Of a stretch of 9,599 nt of DNA, positions 5,894 to 9,599 are shown piece after piece. The DNA comes from an uncultured Eubacteriales bacterium. GTDB taxonomy: Bacteria; Bacillota; Clostridia; Lachnospirales; Lachnospiraceae. The translations under genes and the position numbers were made by a program. The notes beneath the pieces were generated by a model that had not been told where the DNA came from, ran no database searches, and saw only the letters and a list, made by a program, of their open reading frames with translations. Location of the stretch: NCBI GenBank assembly GCA_949286775.1, contig CASEDW010000093.1, positions 1 through 9,599 of the forward strand, written 5' to 3'. Each line of letters begins with the position of its first letter. Positions within the stretch are counted from its first letter, which is position 1.

Positions 5894-8542
5894 TTACTGA
5901 AGCTGCGCTAGACGTTCCTTAACCTGCTCCATCATCTTCTGATAATTTGCAAGCTTTTCTTTTTCGGCATTTACTTTTGCCTCAGGCGCTTTGGAAACGA
6001 ATTTTTCGTTTTTAAGCATTCCCTCGGCTCTCGCTATCTCTTTTGTGAGACGTTCAACCTCAGAATTAAGTCTTTCAATTTCTTTTTCTACATCGACAAG
6101 CTGATCGAACGGAATACAGAATTCAGCTCCCGGTATAATAGCTGAAACGGATTTATCGTCGATTCCTGTCTTGTCAGACTGAATGATAACATTTTCAGCT
6201 TTTGCAAGCGTCGCGAAGAATATTTTGCCGTCTTCAAATATTTTTCTGATACGCTCGTCAGATGATACAACATATACGTTCGCCTTTTTTGACGGCGGAA
6301 CATTCATCGATGTTCTTACGTTTCTTATCGCCCTTACGGCGTCTTTTATAATTTCAATCTCATTTTCTTCTTTTTCGAAATTCAGCGACTCGTCATATAC
6401 AGGATAAGGTGAGATCATGATACTCTCTTCTTCCTCGTTGAGAGTGCAGTAAATCTCCTCCGTAATAAACGGCATAAACGGATGAAGAAGTTTAAGCGCG
6501 CAGTTAAGAACCGTTTTAAGAGTCCACAGAGCCGCTGATTTTGTCTCATCCGTATCTGACCAGAGTCTTGGTTTAACCATCTCGATATACCAGTCGCAGA
6601 ACTCTTCCCAGATAAAGTCATAAACTTTTGAAAGAGCTATTCCCAGCTCATATTTGTCCATGAGCGCCGTAACATCGCGAACCAGTCTGTTTGCTTTGCT
6701 GAGTATCCATTTATCGGCAGCCGTGAGAAGCTCCTTCGGCATTTCATCCGGCACTTTTGCCGCGTCAAGATTCATCATGATGAAACGAGACGCGTTCCAT
6801 ACTTTATTGGCGAAGTTTCGGCTTGACTCTACTCTTTCCCAGTAGAAACGCATGTCATTTCCGGGAGCGTTTCCTGTTAAAAGCGTCATTCTAAGAGCGT
6901 CAGCGCCGTATTTGTCGATAACCTCGAGAGGATCAATTCCGTTTCCAAGGGACTTGCTCATCTTGCGTCCCTGTGAATCGCGTACAAGACCGTGGATAAG
7001 CACATGATGGAACGGCGATTTTCCTGTCTGCTCAAGGGATGAAAATACCATCCTGATTACCCAGAAGAAAATGATATCGTAACCTGTTACGAGAACATCC
7101 GTAGGGAAGAAATAATCCATCTCCGGTGTTTTTTTCGGCCATCCCAGCGTTGAAAACGGCCAGAGCGCCGATGAAAACCATGTATCAAGGGTATCTTCGT
7201 CCTGTTTAAGATCAGTGCATCCGCATTTGCAGCATTTTTCAGGAGCGCCGCCTGTTTTAACTGTTATCTCTCCGCATTTTTCGCAGTACCATGCCGGGAT
7301 TCTGTGTCCCCACCACAGCTGACGTGAAATACACCAGTCTTTGATGTTTTCAAGCCAGTGAAGATATGTTTTGCTAAAACTCTCAGGAACAAAATTGAGG
7401 TCGTCTGTATCAAGAACCTTGATAGCGGCCTCAGCCATTTCCTTCATTCGTACAAACCACTGAGGTTTGATCATAGGCTCAACAGTCGTATGACAGCGGT
7501 CGTGAGTTCCTACGGCATGAGAATGAGGAACAACTTTTACTAAAAGTCCCTGCGCTTCAAGATCAGCTACGATGGCTTTTCTCGCTTCGTATCTGTCCAT
7601 TCCCGCGTATTTTCCGCCGAGTTCATTTATGGTGGCGTCATCATTCATGATATTAATCTCAGGAAGATTGTGACGTTTTCCCACCTCAAAGTCGTTAGGA
7701 TCATGAGCAGGCGTAATCTTAACGCAGCCTGTTCCGAACTCTTTATCTACATATTCATCGGCGATAACAGGAATCTGTCTGCCGGTAAGCGGAAGCTCCA
7801 ACATCTTTCCGATGATATCTTTATATCTTTCGTCATCAGGATTAACGGCAACCGCAGTATCTCCCAAAAGGGTTTCCGGTCTTGTAGTCGCGATCTCGAC
7901 AAACTTGCCTTCCTCGCCAACTACAGGATAATTAATGTGCCAGAAAAATCCGTTTTGATCCTCATGCTCAACCTCAGCGTCTGAAAGCGAAGTCTGGCAA
8001 ACAGGACACCAGTTGATGATTCTGTTTCCTTTATATATCCAGCCTTTTTTATAAAGATTTTCAAAAACTTTCTCAACAGCGGCAGAGGAAACTTCATCCA
8101 TTGTGAATCTTTCTCTATCCCAGTCTGCTGACGCGCCGAGTTTATGAAGCTGATTTATAATGCGGCTTCCGTATTCTTTTTTCCACTCCCATGCATACTC
8201 GAGGAACTTTTCTCTTCCCATTTCATGCTTGTCGAGTCCCTTCTCTTTAAGCATGTTTGTAACTTTAACCTCTGTGGCGATGGCCGCATGGTCTGTTCCC
8301 GGCTGCCAGAGCGCTTCATAGCCCTGCATTCTCTTAAACCTGATGATCGTATCCTGGATAGTATTGTCAAGAGCATGTCCCATATGAAGCTGTCCCGTTA
8401 CGTTTGGCGGCGGCATTATAATAGTAAAAGGCTTTTTATTCGGGTTTACTTCCGCATGGAAATATCCCTTGTCAAGCCATTTCTGATAAAGTCTGTCTTC
8501 AAGGCCTTTTGCGTCATAGGTCTTGGCTAATTCTTTGCTCAT
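5894..8542 (-). CDS. valS: Valyl-tRNA synthetase
   Basis: ValRS charges tRNA-Val and edits mischarged threonine. It is a class Ia enzyme of 882 residues, typical of bacteria. Domains in order: catalytic fold with PPPNVTGQLHMGHALDN (44-60, HIGH motif 53-56) and GTDHAAIAT; CP1 editing domain with TTRPETLLGD (219-228) and TPAHDPNDFEVG (277-288); cysteine pairs at 179/182 and a cluster at 420-442 that probably bind zinc; VTGYDIIFFWVIRM (485-498); KMSKS (527-531); an anticodon-binding helical domain (about 610-760); and a C-terminal coiled-coil arm (about 815-880). The start is set at the ATG at 8542, because AGGAGG lies just upstream; a longer in-frame start at 8572 would translate through that site. 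It is the first gene of an operon with the small gene, the TPR gene and the NusG domain II gene. Confidence 0.98.
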   Translation of the reverse strand: MSKELAKTYDAKGLEDRLYQKWLDKGYFHAEVNPNKKPFTIIMPPPNVTGQLHMGHALDNTIQDTIIRFKRMQGYEALWQPGTDHAAIATEVKVTNMLKEKGLDKHEMGREKFLEYAWEWKKEYGSRIINQLHKLGASADWDRERFTMDEVSSAAVEKVFENLYKKGWIYKGNRIINWCPVCQTSLSDAEVEHEDQNGFFWHINYPVVGEEGKFVEIATTRPETLLGDTAVAVNPDDERYKDIIGKMLELPLTGRQIPVIADEYVDKEFGTGCVKITPAHDPNDFEVGKRHNLPEINIMNDDATINELGGKYAGMDRYEARKAIVADLEAQGLLVKVVPHSHAVGTHDRCHTTVEPMIKPQWFVRMKEMAEAAIKVLDTDDLNFVPESFSKTYLHWLENIKDWCISRQLWWGHRIPAWYCEKCGEITVKTGGAPEKCCKCGCTDLKQDEDTLDTWFSSALWPFSTLGWPKKTPEMDYFFPTDVLVTGYDIIFFWVIRMVFSSLEQTGKSPFHHVLIHGLVRDSQGRKMSKSLGNGIDPLEVIDKYGADALRMTLLTGNAPGNDMRFYWERVESSRNFANKVWNASRFIMMNLDAAKVPDEMPKELLTAADKWILSKANRLVRDVTALMDKYELGIALSKVYDFIWEEFCDWYIEMVKPRLWSDTDETKSAALWTLKTVLNCALKLLHPFMPFITEEIYCTLNEEEESIMISPYPVYDESLNFEKEENEIEIIKDAVRAIRNVRTSMNVPPSKKANVYVVSSDERIRKIFEDGKIFFATLAKAENVIIQSDKTGIDDKSVSAIIPGAEFCIPFDQLVDVEKEIERLNSEVERLTKEIARAEGMLKNEKFVSKAPEAKVNAEKEKLANYQKMMEQVKERLAQLQ

Positions 8543-8613
8543 CTTCCCTCCTGATTTATATAAAAACATCAAAATTCTTCTTATTATATAATACGCTTAT
8601 ATTAACATGGCTC

Positions 8614-8642
8614 ATTATAGTGTCAGCCAAAATATTTGTCAA
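8614..8642 (-). promoter_or_regulatory. Consensus sigma-A promoter of valS
   Basis: The minus strand reads TTGACA (8642-8637), a 17-bp spacer and TATAAT (8619-8614): a perfect match in both hexamers and in spacing. Transcription should begin near 8607, leaving a leader of about 65 nt. That leader is too short for a T-box, and no T-box core sequence (AGGGUGG...ACCGCG) is seen in it or upstream, so valS appears to be strongly and constitutively transcribed. Confidence 0.9.
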
Positions 8643-8649
8643 TATTACT

Positions 8650-8682
8650 AAAGCCGCATTAGCATTGGGCTGACGCGGCTTT
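8650..8682. terminator. Terminator-like hairpin between thioredoxin and valS
   Basis: AAAGCCGC (8650-8657) and GCGGCTTT (8675-8682) are perfect 8-bp arms. After one mismatched or wobble position the stem continues inside with TTAGC/GCTGA around a 5-nt loop. The A and T flanks let it work in either direction, although no long U-run follows. It ends 8 bp before the valS -35, so it probably insulates valS from transcription coming from the thioredoxin side. Confidence 0.65.
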
Positions 8683-8732
8683 CATATGGTATTTTTCTGT
8701 TAAATTTGAAGTTTATGATATTCGTGTTGAAA

Positions 8733-8788
8733 GGTATTTTGATCCCATGATACTACGGATTTCTCCGTGCTATGCACTCTCAAAATCC
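8733..8788. repeat. Intergenic hairpin 3 (long imperfect inverted repeat)
   Basis: Outer arms GGTATTTTGA (8733-8742) and TCAAAATCC (8780-8788) pair with one bulged base. The inner arms ACGGA (8755-8759) and TCCGT (8764-8768) pair perfectly around a TTTC loop, with ATA/TAT pairing between. The element abuts the next hairpin, sharing two bases. No coding potential is apparent. Confidence 0.6.
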
Positions 8789-8850
8789 TAAAACACCTCA
8801 AATCCGCTCATTTTTCATTAAAAAATGGCTGCTTTTCGGTGTTTTACAGG
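8787..8850. repeat. Intergenic hairpin 2 (nested inverted repeats)
   Basis: AAAACACC (8790-8797) and GGTGTTTT (8838-8845) are perfect 8-bp arms, extended by CCT/AGG across a 2-nt bulge. Nested inside, CATTTTT (8809-8815) and AAAAATG (8821-8827) are perfect 7-bp arms with a 5-nt loop. Its ends share two bases with each neighbouring hairpin. Confidence 0.6.
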
Positions 8851-8901
8851 TCTCAAAGTCAGTCACTTTCATGCAAGCATGAAAAGCCTGACCTTTTGAC
8901 C
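8849..8901. repeat. Intergenic hairpin 1, directly after the thioredoxin gene
   Basis: Outer arms at 8849-8862 and 8888-8901 match in 11 of 14 positions (GGTC/GACC and TCAG/CTGA ends). Inside, TTTCATG (8867-8873) and CATGAAA (8878-8884) pair perfectly around CAAG. It begins 12 bp after the thioredoxin stop on the minus strand, so it may end or stabilise that mRNA, but no U-run follows. Confidence 0.6.
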
Positions 8902-8912
8902 TTAGTATCAAT

Positions 8913-9227
8913 TTATTTTTCGATAAAAGCTTCGAGCTCCGCTTTTGAACATGCTCCGATAGTCTTCTTGGCAACTTCGCCGTTCTTAAATAAAAGAAGC
9001 GTCGGGATACTGCTGATGCCGTATTTAATGGCAAGCCTCTCTTCGTTATCCACGTTTACTTTTCCGACTTTTATCTTGCCTTCATTTTCTTTGGCGATCT
9101 CGGCAACTACAGGAGCGATCATCTGACACGGTCCGCACCATACAGCCCAAAAATCAACGAGCACCGGAATGTCCGACTTTAAAACTTCTTCTTCAAAATT
9201 ATCGTTTGTAAGTGTAATTTCTGACAT
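8913..9227 (-). CDS. trxA: Thioredoxin
   Basis: This is a 104-residue cytosolic dithiol-disulfide oxidoreductase that reduces protein disulfides such as those of ribonucleotide reductase or peroxiredoxins. The active site is WCGPC (residues 30-34, Cys31 and Cys34) in VDFWAVWCGPCQMIAP. The cis-proline is Pro75 in SSIPTLLLF, and the buried Asp25 of the VDF strand is present. Length and motifs fit classical Trx1. The start is the ATG at 9227, preceded by GGAGAG; a longer in-frame start at 9257 would add ten unrelated residues across the ribosome binding site. It lies 92 bp downstream of the ferredoxin-thioredoxin reductase gene and is probably a substrate of that enzyme (inferred from context). 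No clear promoter of its own is seen, so it may depend on read-through. Confidence 0.96.
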   Translation of the reverse strand: MSEITLTNDNFEEEVLKSDIPVLVDFWAVWCGPCQMIAPVVAEIAKENEGKIKVGKVNVDNEERLAIKYGISSIPTLLLFKNGEVAKKTIGACSKAELEAFIEK

Positions 9228-9245
9228 AACTTTTCTCTCCATTCT

Positions 9246-9272
9246 ATTTGATAACATTCAACCATTTGATAA
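9246..9272. repeat. 9-bp direct repeat upstream of thioredoxin
   Basis: ATTTGATAA occurs at 9246-9254 and again at 9264-9272, an 18-bp period or just under two helical turns, in the 40 bp between the terminator hairpin and the thioredoxin start. It could be a regulator site. The sequence is A/T-rich, so chance is possible. Confidence 0.3.
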
Positions 9273-9307
9273 AAGGCATCCTTTTTCTTCAAGAAAAATG
9301 CTTTTTG
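9270..9307 (-). terminator. Terminator or attenuator between the FTR and thioredoxin genes
   Basis: AAAAGGCAT (9271-9279) pairs with ATGCTTTTT (9298-9306) with one G-U. Inside, TTTTTCTT (9282-9289) pairs with AAGAAAAA (9291-9298) across a single-base gap, the two helices sharing base 9298. Read on the minus strand it ends in GCCTTTTAT. It lies 13 bp after the FTR stop. As thioredoxin has no obvious promoter after it, it may be a partial terminator that sets the ratio of the two products. Confidence 0.65.
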
Positions 9308-9319
9308 ATCTCAACATCA

Positions 9320-9517
9320 TTACTTTTCTTTGTAATACAGCATGCAATGGCAGTATCCTTCGAAATCAGGATCTTTTATCTGATCTCTAAACTCTTTGCA
9401 CATGCATTTGTTTTCAGGCGTCTTCTCGAGTCTGCACGGACAATATCCGTCTTTTTTCTCGAGCCCTTCTTTGATTCTTTTTACGATCTCTTCGTCTTCA
9501 TTTAATCTGATCTTCAT
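9320..9517 (-). CDS. Small ferredoxin-thioredoxin reductase catalytic protein
   Basis: This 65-residue protein carries the cysteine pattern of the ferredoxin-thioredoxin reductase catalytic (beta) chain: CPC (26-28), CMC (38-40) and CHC (56-58). By analogy with the plant-type enzyme, Cys26, Cys38, Cys40 and Cys56 would bind a [4Fe-4S] cluster, and Cys28-Cys58 would be the redox disulfide that passes electrons from ferredoxin to thioredoxin. The N-terminal 20 residues are a charged helix. It is much shorter than the plant and cyanobacterial chain (about 110 residues), and the spacing between cysteine pairs (9 and 15 residues) differs from the usual 16 and 8. No variable subunit is nearby. The start is the ATG at 9517, 7 nt after AGGAGG; a TTG at 9523 is too close to that site. 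The thioredoxin gene follows and is the likely partner. Confidence 0.88.
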   Translation of the reverse strand: MKIRLNEDEEIVKRIKEGLEKKDGYCPCRLEKTPENKCMCKEFRDQIKDPDFEGYCHCMLYYKEK

Positions 9518-9541
9518 TATCAAGCCTCCTAAATCACCGCT

Positions 9542-9547
9542 ATTATA
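9542..9547 (-). promoter_or_regulatory. Extended -10 promoter of the FTR gene
   Basis: The minus strand reads TATGTTATAAT, an exact TRTGnTATAAT extended -10 element. No good -35 is found at 17 bp, which the extended -10 can offset. Transcription should start near 9535, leaving about 18 nt before the start codon, filled by the AGGAGG site. Confidence 0.7.
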
Positions 9548-9569
9548 ACATAAAGATTGTGAGAAAACT

Positions 9570-9599
9570 ATGAAATTTCATTCCAAACTTGCGGCGATG
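9570..9599 (+). CDS. Possible start of a divergent gene, cut by window edge
   Basis: An ATG at 9570 opens ten codons (MKFHSKLAAM) that run off the window on the plus strand. It would be divergent from the FTR gene. The upstream sequence GTGAG is a poor ribosome binding site, and ten codons are too few to identify anything. The lysine-containing start is compatible with a membrane or exported protein. Reported only because the direction of genes appears to change here. Confidence 0.25.
   Translation, partial: MKFHSKLAAM

Noticed and set aside
8543..8912. T-box riboswitch ahead of valS
   Set aside because: No AGGGUGG...ACCGCG core is seen, and the consensus promoter lies downstream of the hairpins, so they are not in the valS leader.
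8767..9126. Open frame of 119 codons on the plus strand across thioredoxin and the hairpin region
   Set aside because: Most of it is antisense to trxA and the rest crosses the hairpins; no ribosome binding site and no recognisable protein family.
1..9599. CRISPR array, transposon, phage genes, tRNA or rRNA
   Set aside because: No regularly spaced repeats, no transposase or integrase-like frame, no tRNA cloverleaf and no rRNA sequence were seen.

Overview
The window reads as chromosomal sequence from a Clostridia-type Firmicute, most likely Lachnospiraceae or a relative. The signs are strong AGGAGG ribosome binding sites, consensus sigma-A promoters, moderate G+C, a NusG domain II membrane protein, a very small ferredoxin-thioredoxin reductase catalytic protein, and a DUF2520-type enzyme in the pantothenate cluster. 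The genus is an inference; no rRNA or other marker is present. Every well-supported gene lies on the minus strand, so transcription runs from high to low coordinates. No mobile element, CRISPR array, tRNA or rRNA was seen.

Right part (about 8650-9599): a 65-residue ferredoxin-thioredoxin reductase catalytic protein with its own promoter is followed, across a terminator-like hairpin, by a classical WCGPC thioredoxin. Together they look like a ferredoxin-to-thioredoxin electron transfer module. Downstream of the thioredoxin lies about 230 bp of non-coding DNA holding three abutting, nearly tandem hairpins and then a terminator-like hairpin. This is the least explained structure in the window. 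At the extreme right edge there may be the start of a divergent plus-strand gene.

Middle part (3677-8642): a perfect TTGACA-N17-TATAAT promoter drives valS with a leader too short for a T-box. valS is followed closely by a 56-codon small gene, then a zinc-ribbon/TPR/membrane/TPR protein that overlaps it by 4 bp, then a NusG domain II protein, and ends at a hairpin terminator.

Left part (1-3629): a second operon has its own promoter and a leader of about 135 nt with mutually exclusive hairpins. It encodes a putative PanG-type ketopantoate reductase, PanB, PanC, PanD and the start of CoaBC, which is cut by the window edge. PanB makes ketopantoate from 2-ketoisovalerate, the PanG-like protein would reduce it to pantoate, PanD makes beta-alanine from aspartate, PanC joins the two into pantothenate, and CoaBC acts later in coenzyme A synthesis, after pantothenate kinase, which is not in this window. 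Overlapping or closely spaced genes support co-expression. Three similar 9-bp boxes around the promoter and in the leader are candidate regulator sites.
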